A stretch of 49,789 bases of DNA, from NCBI RefSeq assembly GCF_001613345.1, contig NZ_BDCE01000043.1, forward strand, positions 1 to 49,789. Direction: 5' to 3'. Positions 32,586-41,584 of the stretch are shown one piece after another; the stretch's first letter is position 1; every line of letters begins with the position of its first letter. The position numbers and the translations under genes are program-made. This stretch comes from Nocardia uniformis NBRC 13702 (GTDB lineage: Bacteria; Actinomycetota; Actinomycetes; Mycobacteriales; Mycobacteriaceae). The notes under the pieces were generated by a model that was given only the letters and a program-made list of their open reading frames with translations, was not told the DNA's origin and made no database searches.

Positions 32586-33395
32586 ATGGACTCCGATCTC
32601 GGCTTGCAGGGCATCCCGCTGACCATGCTGTGGACGCTGCATAATCGAGCGTCCGAGGCCAAACGGGCCGACGGCGTTCTGTCAGATCCGGAGTGTGTAC
32701 GGATCTACGACTCCATCGACTTCGACTACCTGGGGATGTTCGGCGCACCCGATGGCACGCACGCGGTGCGGTCGGCGCGATTCGATTCGGCGTTACGGCA
32801 GTGGCGGGCCGGACATCCCGGTGGGGTCGTCGTCGAGCTCGGCGCCGGGCTCGAGACCCAGTTCCAGCGCTGTGACGATGGGGCGGTGCGCTGGCTGTGT
32901 ATCGATGTACCCGAGGCCATCGACTTACGGGAGAGGTTTCTGCCGTCGAGTCAGCGGTGCCGATATCTGCCGATGAGCGCACTGGACCCGGCGTGGCTGG
33001 ACGAAGTCGATTCCGCCGAGGGCGTTTTCGTCAGCGCCCAGGGCCTGTTCATGTATTTCGACGCCGACGAGGTGCGCGAGATATGCACGGCGATCTTCGA
33101 TCGCTTCGCTGATGTCGAGTTGATGTTCGACACCATTCCGCCATGGTTCTCTCGAAAGACGCTGCGCGGCTTCCACAGAACCCGGAACTACACCGCTCCG
33201 CCGATGCCATGGGGCATCAAACGCAGCCAGGTCCCGACAACATTGCGCGCGTGGAATCCCCGCGCGATGGCGGTGTCGGTCCGCTCGTATGGTCCTTCCC
33301 GGGGCCCACTCGCCGCGAGTCTGCCGGTCTTCGAACGCTTCCCGCTACTGCGCGACCTCCCTCCCGCGATCGCCCGCGCCCGCTCGACGCTGTGA
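32586..33395 (+). CDS. Leucine carboxyl methyltransferase-type (TcmP-like) O-methyltransferase
   Basis: The 269-residue protein has the SAM motif VVVELGAGLETQFQR, a post-I acidic residue in LCIDVPEAIDLR, and FVSAQGLFMYFDADEVREIC. This is the LCM/PpmE-TcmP family of SAM-dependent methyltransferases, which in actinomycetes often methylates carboxyl or hydroxyl groups of natural products. Its length is normal. It begins 38 bases after a Zur-box candidate and is followed by another methyltransferase and the zur-like gene on the same strand. A tailoring role on the metallophore is plausible but not shown. Confidence 0.85.
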   Translation: MDSDLGLQGIPLTMLWTLHNRASEAKRADGVLSDPECVRIYDSIDFDYLGMFGAPDGTHAVRSARFDSALRQWRAGHPGGVVVELGAGLETQFQRCDDGAVRWLCIDVPEAIDLRERFLPSSQRCRYLPMSALDPAWLDEVDSAEGVFVSAQGLFMYFDADEVREICTAIFDRFADVELMFDTIPPWFSRKTLRGFHRTRNYTAPPMPWGIKRSQVPTTLRAWNPRAMAVSVRSYGPSRGPLAASLPVFERFPLLRDLPPAIARARSTL

Positions 33396-33550
33396 GATCG
33401 TCCACACAGCGGCAGCGGCAGCGTCGCGTGCCATTGCGCGACACCACCCAACCCGTGACAGCAGAACAGGATCGAGCCCATGACATTCCGGCACCATCGA
33501 CCGGAGACGCGGTGCGCTCCCAGATCCACACAGACCGAGGAGAATCGATC

Positions 33551-34297
33551 ATGACGTCCGCGACCCGCAGTGACGAATTCTATGACCGCACAGCCGAATA
33601 CGTAGGCGTCCTGCTCCGCGATGTCTGGACCGCGCTCGGACCGGCAGTGACCGCTGCCCTGTCGGATATCGACCCGGCCCACCCTCTCGTAGACATCGGA
33701 GCCGGAGTCGGGGATGGCACCGCCGCGCTCGCACAGGCGTTTCCCGAGGTGCCGATTATCGCCATCGAACCGAATCCGGCGCTGCGGACCGCACTGCTCG
33801 TGCGAGTGAGCCGGGACCCGGCCCTGACCGACCGTGTCACCATCATCGGTCGCACCGCCCTGGACAGCATCGACGACCTCCCGGAAACGGTGTCCGGATT
33901 CGTCCTCGCCAATGTGCTCGGCCATTTCACCGCGGCCGAGCGATATCGCCTGTGGGAGTTGATCGCCGCTCGCCTGGCAGGCGGCGCACGCGCGATCGTC
34001 ACGCTCGCACCGCCGACCCGGCCGGAGCTCATCGCCGAAACGCCGATGAGCGAGGCGTCCGTCGGTCGCTTCCGCTACACCGGTACGGCAGCGGCCGAAC
34101 CCACCGGGCCGGATGCGGTCACCTGGACGATGCGCTACACCGTGCACGACGGCGACACCGTGCGCGACCGGCTGACCGCGTCCGATATCTGGTACGTACT
34201 CACCCCCGAACAACTGACCGCGGAGGCCGCCGAGCACGGTTTGCACACCGAAGCGGTCGACCCGCAACTGAGTGTGTGGGCAATCCGCCGAACGTGA
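33551..34297 (+). CDS. Class I SAM-dependent methyltransferase
   Basis: The 248-residue protein has SAM motif I LVDIGAGVGDGTAAL, post-I IIAIEPNPALRTALL and VSGFVLANVLGHFTAAERYRLWELI. It resembles the protein at 39367-40083 in motif and overall order, so the two may be paralogues. GAGGAG lies 8 bases before the ATG at 33551. It sits between the LCM-type methyltransferase and the zur-like gene in a probable three-gene operon. The substrate is unknown, perhaps an intermediate or end product of the NRPS line. Confidence 0.88.
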   Translation: MTSATRSDEFYDRTAEYVGVLLRDVWTALGPAVTAALSDIDPAHPLVDIGAGVGDGTAALAQAFPEVPIIAIEPNPALRTALLVRVSRDPALTDRVTIIGRTALDSIDDLPETVSGFVLANVLGHFTAAERYRLWELIAARLAGGARAIVTLAPPTRPELIAETPMSEASVGRFRYTGTAAAEPTGPDAVTWTMRYTVHDGDTVRDRLTASDIWYVLTPEQLTAEAAEHGLHTEAVDPQLSVWAIRRT

Positions 34298-34360
34298 CTA
34301 CGCGCCCCACCACACCGCCCATCCTCGAACGCGAATCCTCTGACACCCGAGGCGAATACG

Positions 34361-34795
34361 ATGCCGACTTCCGATCGATCCGCGGAAAACGCCGCGGTGC
34401 GGCACCGCTGGACCACACGGACCAGAGCCGTACTCGAGGCACTGCGACGCAACGACCGCTTCCGTACGCCGCAGCAGATCTACGATGAAATGCGCTCCGC
34501 CGCCGCCGTCTCCATGGGCGTAACCACCCTGTATCGGATCCTGCACAAACTCGAGGAACAGCAACTCGTGGAGACGCAGCGGGGCGAAGGCGGTGAGCTG
34601 CTCTACCGCGCCTACGACGGCAGCGCGACTCATCACAATCTCGTCTGCCGGGGGTGCGGCCACGCCGAACGGTTCACCGTCGAGAGTCTCGGACACCAGA
34701 CCGGGCGGGTGGCTCAGCGATTCCAGTTCTCCGACGTCAACTATCGCCTCGACGTGTACGGGACCTGTCGTGACTGCAATCAGCCGAGCGAGTGA
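34361..34795 (+). CDS. zur: Fur-family regulator, Zur-like
   Basis: The 144-residue protein has a winged helix (about 15-85; FRTPQQIYDEMRS, MGVTTLYRILHKLEE) and a dimerisation region with the Fur metal sites: HHNLVCRGCGHAERF and the C-terminal YGTCRDC, giving two CxxC pairs for the structural zinc. The YGTCRDC end is like actinobacterial Zur (FGTCADC), not FurA or CatR. GAGG lies 8 bases before the ATG. Zur binds DNA when zinc-loaded and represses uptake genes. Its location inside an NRPS metallophore locus with Zur-box-like sites suggests a cluster-specific zinc regulator, but iron or another metal is not excluded. Confidence 0.85.
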   Translation: MPTSDRSAENAAVRHRWTTRTRAVLEALRRNDRFRTPQQIYDEMRSAAAVSMGVTTLYRILHKLEEQQLVETQRGEGGELLYRAYDGSATHHNLVCRGCGHAERFTVESLGHQTGRVAQRFQFSDVNYRLDVYGTCRDCNQPSE

Positions 34796-35040
34796 CAAGT
34801 GCCGCCACCCCGCCCACGACGGCGATCACCGAGCGAAACCCATACCGCGCGGCCGGGCCACACCCCGCCCGTTCCGGCTGCGGGGGTCAGCGACGAGGCA
34901 ACCGCGAACTGCCTGCCCCTGCCAGACAGGCTTCAACGCCCGGTTATCACCGCAACGGCGCTCCCCGTCATTCCGGCCGCTTTTGGCCGGGATGACGGAG
35001 GACGAGCCGACTGCCAACGCCGATTCGGCTACGGCAGCGG

Positions 35041-36501
35041 CTACTCGGCCATGCGGTCGGCAGCCGCGGTCGACGGGTGTGGCGGCAGCGCGTCGCCGGT
35101 GTCCGGGGTCGGTGCTTCCGGGCGAGTGCCCGGGACGATCAATGTGGCCGCGATGGCGCCGAGGGCGAGGAGTGCGGCGGCTACGCGCAAGGCCGTGCTG
35201 AAACCATCGGACAGCGCATCGGGCGTCATCGAGTCACCGGTGACGGAGCTGGCCACGGTCACCAGGGCCGCCAGCCCCAGGGCACCACCGAGCTGGCGGG
35301 AGCTGTTGAGAATTCCCGAGGCCAGCCCGGCCTGTTCGGCGGGCACCCCCGAGGCGGCCGCGAGGCCCATCGCCACCATCGCGGCACCGACGCCGACACT
35401 GCAGACCAGTGAGGGCCCCAGAATTCCGGTGACGAAACCGCTGGACGGATCGGTGAACCCGAACCACAGCAGGCCGGCGGCACCGACCAGGCCGCCGGCG
35501 AGCAGTACCGGCCGGGGTCCGCGGTCGCGAGCGAACAACTGCGCGGCGCGCAGCCCGACCATGATGCCGACACAGAAGGGCAGGAAGGCCAGACCGGTTT
35601 CGGTCGGGCTGTAGCCGAGGACGCGCTGCATGATCTGGGAGACGAAGAAGAAGCTGGCGATCTGCGCCGAGGTCAGCAGGAATCCGAAGACCGCGGCACC
35701 GATCAGCGAACGCCGCCGCAGGAAACCCAGCGGCACCAATGGGTCGGCGACCCGGGCCTCGACGGCCGCGAAGGCCAGCAGGGCGACCGCGCCCGCGACG
35801 AACCAGGCCAGCACCCGCGGTGCGCCCCAGCCGTACTCGTCGGTACCGATCACACCCAGCACCAGTGCGGTGACACCCGCGGTGACGAGCAGTCCACCGA
35901 GGATGTCGGGCCGCCGGTGCCCGGCGGGCACCCTGTTGTCCACCCCGCGCAGGACCGCAACCATGGCGGCGGCTACGAACACGACGTTCACCCACATGAC
36001 CCAGCGCCAATTCAGGTGATCGGTGAGCAACCCGCTCAGCACCACCCCGAGTGCGCCACCCGCCGCGCCCGCGCCGCCCCAGATGGCCATCGCCTTGTTA
36101 CGGGCGGACCCCTCCTCGAATTCGGCGGTCACCAGCGCCAGGGATATGGGCGTCAGCACGGCGGCCGCGACACCCTGTAGCCCGCGACCGGCGATCAGCT
36201 GCCAGCCCTCCTGAGCGGCGCCACCCGACAGACTTGCCAGGGCGAAGAGGCCGAGCGAGCCGAGCAGCAGGGTGCGGCGTCCGACCAGGTCGGCGAGCCT
36301 GCCGCCGAGCAGCAGCAATCCGGCGTAGGGCAGCAGAAAGGCGTTGATCACCCAGGCCAGGCCGGTGGGGCCGAGATCGAGCGCGGCATCCATGGCGGGT
36401 AGCGCGACATTGACGATCGACAGGTCCAGCGATACCAGGAACATCGTCAGGAAGACGACGGCCAGTGTGGCGCCCCGGTGGGTGGTAGTCGGTGCGGACA
36501 C
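35041..36501 (-). CDS. MFS drug/metabolite exporter, DHA2 (EmrB/QacA) type
   Basis: The 486-residue protein has about 14 TM helices. The N-terminal half carries LSIVNVALPAM and the loop 2-3 motif GGRLADLVGRRTLLLGS, and motif C is GAGAAGGALGVVLSGLL. Such proton-driven exporters secrete drugs or metabolites. GGAGG lies about 6 bases before the GTG at 36501, so I prefer it to the TTG at 36513. It diverges from a TetR gene, its probable repressor. In this cluster it may export the metallophore, although it could equally be an unrelated drug pump. Confidence 0.9.
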   Translation of the reverse strand: MSAPTTTHRGATLAVVFLTMFLVSLDLSIVNVALPAMDAALDLGPTGLAWVINAFLLPYAGLLLLGGRLADLVGRRTLLLGSLGLFALASLSGGAAQEGWQLIAGRGLQGVAAAVLTPISLALVTAEFEEGSARNKAMAIWGGAGAAGGALGVVLSGLLTDHLNWRWVMWVNVVFVAAAMVAVLRGVDNRVPAGHRRPDILGGLLVTAGVTALVLGVIGTDEYGWGAPRVLAWFVAGAVALLAFAAVEARVADPLVPLGFLRRRSLIGAAVFGFLLTSAQIASFFFVSQIMQRVLGYSPTETGLAFLPFCVGIMVGLRAAQLFARDRGPRPVLLAGGLVGAAGLLWFGFTDPSSGFVTGILGPSLVCSVGVGAAMVAMGLAAASGVPAEQAGLASGILNSSRQLGGALGLAALVTVASSVTGDSMTPDALSDGFSTALRVAAALLALGAIAATLIVPGTRPEAPTPDTGDALPPHPSTAAADRMAE

Positions 36502-36592
36502 CACGACCTCCAAATTTAGTAACGTGTATTTTTAATATGGTTAGCACACCCTTACCCCGACTGTCGAGAGCTACCGGACGGAGAATCACCGG

Positions 36593-37270
36593 ATGTCCGA
36601 TACCCCGAGCCGCAGACGTGGACGCCCGATCCGGTTGCCGCGGGACGCGGTTGTCACCGCTGCCACCCGACTGCTCGCCGCCGAGGGGGCAGAGGCGTTC
36701 AGCATGCGCCGCCTGGCCGGCGACCTCGGGGTCAGCACCGCCGCGATCTACCACCACTTCCCCACCAAGGCAGCACTTTTCACGGTGGTACTCGGCGTCA
36801 TCGCCGACGATCTGCGACCCCCCGAGCTACCCGAAGCGCCCCGGGAACGCCTGATCGCCATCGTGGGCTACCTCATCGACACCCTGCACCAATTGCCGTG
36901 GGTGGCCGACATTCTCGTCACCGGTCAGAGCGCCGGACGCTCCGCCATGTGGATGCTCAACGAATTCATCGATGCCGCGAACAAACTGGGCGCCTCCGAC
37001 CGGAAGGCCGGGTACATGTACCTCACCGTGTGGCGTTTCGTGGTGGGCGAACTGATGAGTCGCCGCGCCGCCGCCGCGCATCACGACACCGAAGGCGAGC
37101 CGGCCCTCCCCTACTGGTCGGATCTGATCACCGCCGATCAGCTCGCCGATTTCCCCACTGCCGCTCGACTACTCCCGCAGTGGGCGGATGTCCGCGCCGA
37201 ATTCCATACCGAGACAGCGGTCGCCGACATCATCGACGGACTCGTCGCAGGCCTCCCCAAGGGTCGGTGA
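36593..37270 (+). CDS. TetR-family regulator, divergent from the MFS gene
   Basis: The 225-residue protein has a TetR helix-turn-helix at about 15-60 (FSMRRLAGDLGVSTAAIYHHFPTKAALFTVVL) and a helical C-terminal domain of usual length. It diverges from the MFS gene with a 91-bp AT-rich promoter region (36511-36545 is notably AT-rich), so it probably controls the exporter and itself. I could not define a clean palindrome there. The ligand is unknown. Confidence 0.88.
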   Translation: MSDTPSRRRGRPIRLPRDAVVTAATRLLAAEGAEAFSMRRLAGDLGVSTAAIYHHFPTKAALFTVVLGVIADDLRPPELPEAPRERLIAIVGYLIDTLHQLPWVADILVTGQSAGRSAMWMLNEFIDAANKLGASDRKAGYMYLTVWRFVVGELMSRRAAAAHHDTEGEPALPYWSDLITADQLADFPTAARLLPQWADVRAEFHTETAVADIIDGLVAGLPKGR

Positions 37271-37289
37271 AGCCAGCACCTCGGCGGGC

Positions 37290-37889
37290 TCAGAGCCAGG
37301 AGTCGAAGGTCGTGGTGGTCAGGAAGTGCTCCAGGTCGGCGCGCCACGGCACGGGCAGCGTCTCGGCGGGTTCGATGGCGGTGTACCGGCCGCGGTAGAA
37401 CAGCAGCGGCCGACCGGAATCGGTGGATTCCGAGAGCGCCAGCACCCGGCCGACGACGATGAGATGATCGCCGCCGTCGACGACACTCATTACCGAACAC
37501 TGGATCGCAGCGAGTGCGTTGTCCAGTAGCGGCAGCTCCAGTTCGGAAGTGCGCCAGCCTGTTCCGTCGAACTTGTCGGGCTCGCGGGAGCCGAAGCGGG
37601 CGCACACCCGCTGCTGCTCCTCGGCGAGGATGTTCACGCAGAACTTCCCCGCCCGTTCGATCGCGGCCCAGGTGCGCGAACCCTTGACCGGGCAGAACAG
37701 CACCAGCGGCGGCTCCAGGGACAGAGCGGCGAACGACTGACAGGCGAACCCCACCGGAGCGCCGCCGGGCCCAATGGCGGTGATCACGGTGATGCCGGTG
37801 CAGAACCGCCCCAGCACATTCCGGAACCTACGCGGGTCACCGTCGACCGTCCCCAGCTCCGCCCTGGTCGGCATGGCCTCGTACCTCAC
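37290..37889 (-). CDS. Flavin reductase-like (NtaB/HsaB-type) protein
   Basis: The 199-residue protein has the split-barrel flavin reductase pattern: FCTGITVITAIGPGGAPVGFACQSF, SLEPPLVLFCPVKGSRTW, FCVNILAEEQQ and DGGDHLIVVGRVLAL. It reduces FMN or FAD with NAD(P)H and hands it to a monooxygenase, or acts directly. Its GTG start at 37889 overlaps the antiporter stop by 4 bases (GTGA), so it is translated together with it. Met6 (37874) is an alternative start. No two-component monooxygenase partner is visible. Confidence 0.87.
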   Translation of the reverse strand: MRYEAMPTRAELGTVDGDPRRFRNVLGRFCTGITVITAIGPGGAPVGFACQSFAALSLEPPLVLFCPVKGSRTWAAIERAGKFCVNILAEEQQRVCARFGSREPDKFDGTGWRTSELELPLLDNALAAIQCSVMSVVDGGDHLIVVGRVLALSESTDSGRPLLFYRGRYTAIEPAETLPVPWRADLEHFLTTTTFDSWL

Positions 37890-39265
37890 GAGCCGACCGC
37901 CGCAGTGCCCCGCTGGCCACTCGGCATCGATTCCATTGCGGGAATGGGCATCTCGCCGTCGGCTCCGAAGGTCATCCCGTTCTTGCGTGCGCTGCGCTGG
38001 AAAAGCCGGAGTATCGGAGTGGTGGCGAAGGTGGTGACGAAGGCCATCACGGCGAGGATGGTGTACAGCGCGGGCGTGATGAGCCCCTGCGTGAGGCCGA
38101 TGTTCAGCAGGATCAGCTCCATCAGTCCGCGCGCATTGGCCAGGGTGCCCATGGAACCCGCCTCACGCCAGCTCATCCCGTGGGCGCGGGCGGCGACGGC
38201 GATCGCGCCGAACTTGCCGACGAAGGAGACCACCAATACCGCGACGGCCGCGAGCAGCACCGACGGCTCGAACACCAGGCTCAGTTCGGTATTGAGACCG
38301 GCGAAGACGAAGAACGCGGGCAGCAACAGGTAGGCCACCAGCGGTTCGATCCGGGCGCGTACCAGGTCCAGCAGCCACCCCCGGGGCATGACGACTCCGG
38401 CGATGAAGGCGCCGAATACCGAGTAGATACCGACGAAATCGGTGAACCAGGCGCACAGCAGCACCGTGAGCAGTATCGCGACCAATGGACCGACCGGCAG
38501 TTCGTCGCCGCGTCCGCCGCGTGTCTCGCGTTCGGCCCAGCCATCGAGCAGGCCGAGCAACCGCTTCCCCAGGGTGAACATGAACAGCACGAATCCGATG
38601 GCGCCGACCAGTGCGAGTACGGCGCCGCCCATGCTGTCGTCGGCACCGGCGACCACGGTGGCTAGCAGGATCCAGGCACAGGCGTCATCGGCGGCAGCAC
38701 ACGACAGGGCCATGGTCCCGAGCCGGGAGCGATACAGACCGGCATCCTGAACGATCCACGCCAGCATGGGAAACGAGGTGATGGCGATGGCGGCGGCCGT
38801 GAAAAGTCCGGCCTGCCAGGGGTCCACCTTATCGGTGAAGTAGCCACCCTGCGCGACGAGCACGTACCCGGTGAGGCAGCCCAGCAACATCGGTACCACA
38901 ATCCCGGCCGCGGCGGTGACACCCGCGGCTCGCACATGCGAGACGAAAGTACCGGTGTCGAAGGATATTCCGACAAGGAACATGTAGAGCACCAGCCCCA
39001 GCTGGCCGACCACATAGATGACGGTGAGCGATGGATGCGGCACCTGCTCGCCGCCGATACGAATCATGGTGGGAAACAACCACTCCTGCGCGGCCGGCCA
39101 CACAGCGCCCAGCGCCGAGGGACCGAGCAGAAATCCGACGGCCATGATCGCGACAACCCGCACCTGACCCAGGCGCCGAAACGCCGGCCACAGCAGCCCG
39201 CAGAGAACGAGGATCACCGCCATCTGCAGGAAGAAATGCATGGACAACTCCAGAAACGACGGCAT
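37886..39265 (-). CDS. CPA2-family cation/proton antiporter
   Basis: The 459-residue protein has about 12 TM helices. Family signs are GFLLGPSALGAVWP near the start, LVGISFDTGTF, the helix with adjacent Asp residues in CAAADDACAW, YSVFGAFIAGVVMPRG, and FVFAGLNTELSLV. This is the Kef/Nha-like CPA2 group, often found in actinobacterial natural-product clusters. The ATG is 35 bases from a Zur-box candidate, so zinc control is possible. Whether it moves Na+, K+ or a metal chelate is unknown. Confidence 0.9.
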   Translation of the reverse strand: MPSFLELSMHFFLQMAVILVLCGLLWPAFRRLGQVRVVAIMAVGFLLGPSALGAVWPAAQEWLFPTMIRIGGEQVPHPSLTVIYVVGQLGLVLYMFLVGISFDTGTFVSHVRAAGVTAAAGIVVPMLLGCLTGYVLVAQGGYFTDKVDPWQAGLFTAAAIAITSFPMLAWIVQDAGLYRSRLGTMALSCAAADDACAWILLATVVAGADDSMGGAVLALVGAIGFVLFMFTLGKRLLGLLDGWAERETRGGRGDELPVGPLVAILLTVLLCAWFTDFVGIYSVFGAFIAGVVMPRGWLLDLVRARIEPLVAYLLLPAFFVFAGLNTELSLVFEPSVLLAAVAVLVVSFVGKFGAIAVAARAHGMSWREAGSMGTLANARGLMELILLNIGLTQGLITPALYTILAVMAFVTTFATTPILRLFQRSARKNGMTFGADGEMPIPAMESMPSGQRGTAAVGS

Positions 39266-39300
39266 CGCAAACCCTTCTACCGCTACCCGACCAAACGGGC

Positions 39301-39323
39301 TTAATGATAACCTTTTTCAATAA
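39301..39323. promoter_or_regulatory. Zur-box candidate 2 (divergent antiporter/methyltransferase promoter)
   Basis: The core TGATAACCTTTTTCA (39305-39319) matches the actinobacterial Zur consensus TGAAAACGATTTTCA at 12 of 15 positions, with near-symmetric TTAA/ATAA flanks. It lies 35 bases from the antiporter start and 43 from the methyltransferase start, so it could control both. Confidence 0.65.
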
Positions 39324-39366
39324 GAGGGTATTCGACACCGCAACACCACAATTGAAGGAGAGGTGC

Positions 39367-40083
39367 ATGGCCGACTTCTACTCGCCCGTCGCCGAGTTCT
39401 ACGATCTCGTTCCCCGCGCACACGCCGAGGGCGAATCGGCCCTGCGCAAGGTATTGGCCGAGGTCGACCCGAGCACCGGCCCGGTGGTGGACATCGGGGC
39501 GGGTACCGGACGGACCTGCCGCATCATCGCCGAGGTGCTCCCCTCGGCGAAGATCCTGGCCTGCGAACCCGCACCGGCCATGCGGGCGGTCCTGACCCAC
39601 GACGTGATCGCCGACGAGGACCTGCGGCGCCGGGTCACCATCGTCTCGGAGTCGGCGGAATCTGTGGTGCTGCCCGACTCGATCTCGGCGTTGGTGCTGT
39701 TCGGCGTGATCGGTCATATCGCGCTGGAAGACCGTCGGGCACTGTGGGATCGAATCCTGCCTCGGTTGGCGCCGGGCGCGCCGGTGCTGGTCGAACTGCT
39801 GCCAATCAACCGGCCCACCTCGCTGCCCAAGATGGAACTGGCGCGCGAGCAGATCGGCGATCTGGTCTACGAGGGCTCGATCGAGGCCGTGCCGATCGGC
39901 GGCGACCTCCTTCGAATGACCTCGACATGGCGGGTCAGCGGCGGTGCGGCGCCCACCAGGATGGTGCGCAATGTCAGCCAGTGGCACACATTCGGCATCG
40001 ACGACCTCGCCGAGGAGACCGGACTCGTCGGCGAACAGCTCACCGCACAGACCGGCGTGCTGCGCAAACCCCGCGACCGCTGA
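39367..40083 (+). CDS. Class I SAM-dependent methyltransferase
   Basis: The 238-residue protein starts at 39367 with AAGGAG 7-12 bases upstream. The motif VVDIGAGTGRTCRII, post-I ILACEPAPAMRAVL and ALVLFGVIGHIALEDRRALWDRI parallel the protein at 33551-34297, suggesting paralogues within the locus. It is driven from the Zur-box region and converges with the P450, with a hairpin in between. It probably methylates a metallophore group or precursor. That is an inference from position. Confidence 0.88.
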   Translation: MADFYSPVAEFYDLVPRAHAEGESALRKVLAEVDPSTGPVVDIGAGTGRTCRIIAEVLPSAKILACEPAPAMRAVLTHDVIADEDLRRRVTIVSESAESVVLPDSISALVLFGVIGHIALEDRRALWDRILPRLAPGAPVLVELLPINRPTSLPKMELAREQIGDLVYEGSIEAVPIGGDLLRMTSTWRVSGGAAPTRMVRNVSQWHTFGIDDLAEETGLVGEQLTAQTGVLRKPRDR

Positions 40084-40180
40084 ACTCGAACGCACGGTGC
40101 CGACATAGTCCCCGTCATCCCGGAATGACGAAGTGCGGCCACACGACATCGCGATATCGAACCCGATAACGGCACCAGTC

Positions 40181-40206
40181 GCGCCCGCGGTCCTCGCTGC
40201 GGGCGC
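40181..40206. terminator. Hairpin between convergent methyltransferase and P450 genes
   Basis: GCGCCCGC pairs perfectly with GCGGGCGC across 10 bases. It lies between two convergent stops (40083 and 40226) and can serve both directions. No T-run follows. Confidence 0.65.
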
Positions 40207-40225
40207 ATCCGCATCCGCCTGTGCC

Positions 40226-41584
40226 TCAGCGTTTTTCGTCGATGCGCACGCTGATCCCGTCGCGCGGATGCATGCCGATCAAACCGTGCGGACGCGCATC
40301 CGTCGTCAACACCTCGCCATCGATGCGCCGTGCGACGGCGACGAAGGCGGCTTTGACCGCCATCGTCGCGAAGCCCGCGCCGATACAGCGGTGCGGACCG
40401 CCCCCGAACGGCAGGAACTCGAACGGCGCCGGACGGCGATACCACTCGGAACCGGGGTCCCATCTCCGAGGTTCGAACCGCTCCGGATCCGGCCATACCG
40501 ACGGCAGCCGGTGGGTGTGGAACGGGCTGAAGATCAATAGATCGCCGGGAGCGAATCGCTGTCCGGCGAGGGTGAATTCGGTGGCTACCGTGCGCGAGAT
40601 GACGGCCGTGGCCGGATAGAGCCGCATGGTTTCGGAGACGATGTGGTCGAGTTCCTCGGCCGGTGGCCGATCGGCGAGCGCGGCGGTGATGCCGGTCCAC
40701 ACCGCGCGGTCCCGCAGTGTGCAGTAGAGCGTCCACGACAGCTGCGCCGCAGTCGTTTCCGCCCCGGCCTCGAGCAGGCTGACCAGCTGATCGGTGATCT
40801 CGTCGTCGGTGAGCCGGGTGCCGTCGACACCGCGGAGCAGCACGCCCAGCACATCCGCGCCCGGCTCTGCCCGTGTACCGCGACGCTCGATCTCCGCGAC
40901 GACCCAGCGGTGCACCGAGGAGCGCGCGAGCAGTGCCCGACGCCAGATCGGTGAGCCCGATCCGCGTTCGAGCGTGCCGCCGAGCACATCGGTGTCGATG
41001 GCTCGGTGGATGTCGTGCAGCCAGTCGTCCAAACCGTCGGAGCGGGCCATGGCGGACACGCCGAACAGGCTCTCCACCGTGGCCAGCCGTAATGCCGGAC
41101 GTAGTGCGTTGTACACGTCGACGATATCGCCGCGGGCCCACCCGGCGACGGCCGTCTCGACGTGGCGGGTGACCGTCGCGTGGTGATCGGCGACCCGGCG
41201 GGCGGTGAAGGCCGGGGCGACCAGCTTGCGCAGGTGACGATGCCGGTCACCGTCATTGACCAGTAGGGCGGCGGAACCGGTCAGCGGAGCCAGCGCGGAG
41301 AAGGCCCGTTCCCAGCTGAACAGGTGACTGTTCGCGAGAATGAATTCGCACGCCTCGGTCCCGAGCGTGAGCCAGAACCTCATCGGGGCAGTCCCGAGCA
41401 GGGAGATCGGACCGTTGTCCCGGTACAGCCGTTGCATCGCCGCATAGGGATCGGTCGAGAACGCCTGTAGGTCGGATATTTCACGCGCAGATCGGGCCGC
41501 GCCCATACCCGCACCGCCGATGTTCGGTTCCGGCACGAGCGCACTCGCGGCCGTGTTCATTGTCGCCTCACTGTGCTCGCTCAT
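40226..41584 (-). CDS. Cytochrome P450 of the metallophore operon
   Basis: The 452-residue P450 has I-helix LLEAGAETTAAQLSW, ExxR ETMRLYP and heme loop FGGGPHRCIGAG with Cys400. Its ATG overlaps the stop of the thiazolinyl imide reductase gene by 4 bases (ATGA), so it is the last gene of the coupled NRPS operon. P450s also occur in the coelibactin locus of Streptomyces. It could hydroxylate or aromatise a ring. Residues 1-20 are variable and Met9 (MNTAASALV) could also start it. Confidence 0.93.
   Translation of the reverse strand: MSEHSEATMNTAASALVPEPNIGGAGMGAARSAREISDLQAFSTDPYAAMQRLYRDNGPISLLGTAPMRFWLTLGTEACEFILANSHLFSWERAFSALAPLTGSAALLVNDGDRHRHLRKLVAPAFTARRVADHHATVTRHVETAVAGWARGDIVDVYNALRPALRLATVESLFGVSAMARSDGLDDWLHDIHRAIDTDVLGGTLERGSGSPIWRRALLARSSVHRWVVAEIERRGTRAEPGADVLGVLLRGVDGTRLTDDEITDQLVSLLEAGAETTAAQLSWTLYCTLRDRAVWTGITAALADRPPAEELDHIVSETMRLYPATAVISRTVATEFTLAGQRFAPGDLLIFSPFHTHRLPSVWPDPERFEPRRWDPGSEWYRRPAPFEFLPFGGGPHRCIGAGFATMAVKAAFVAVARRIDGEVLTTDARPHGLIGMHPRDGISVRIDEKR

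Noticed and set aside
34799..35614. A 271-codon plus-strand frame after the zur-like gene
   Set aside because: Composition is Pro/Arg/Ala low-complexity and most of it is antisense to the MFS exporter.
36511..36545. AT-rich stretch in the MFS/tetR divergent promoter as a TetR or Zur operator
   Set aside because: I could not find a symmetric core, and it lacks the TGA..TCA ends of the Zur boxes. It is left as plain promoter DNA.
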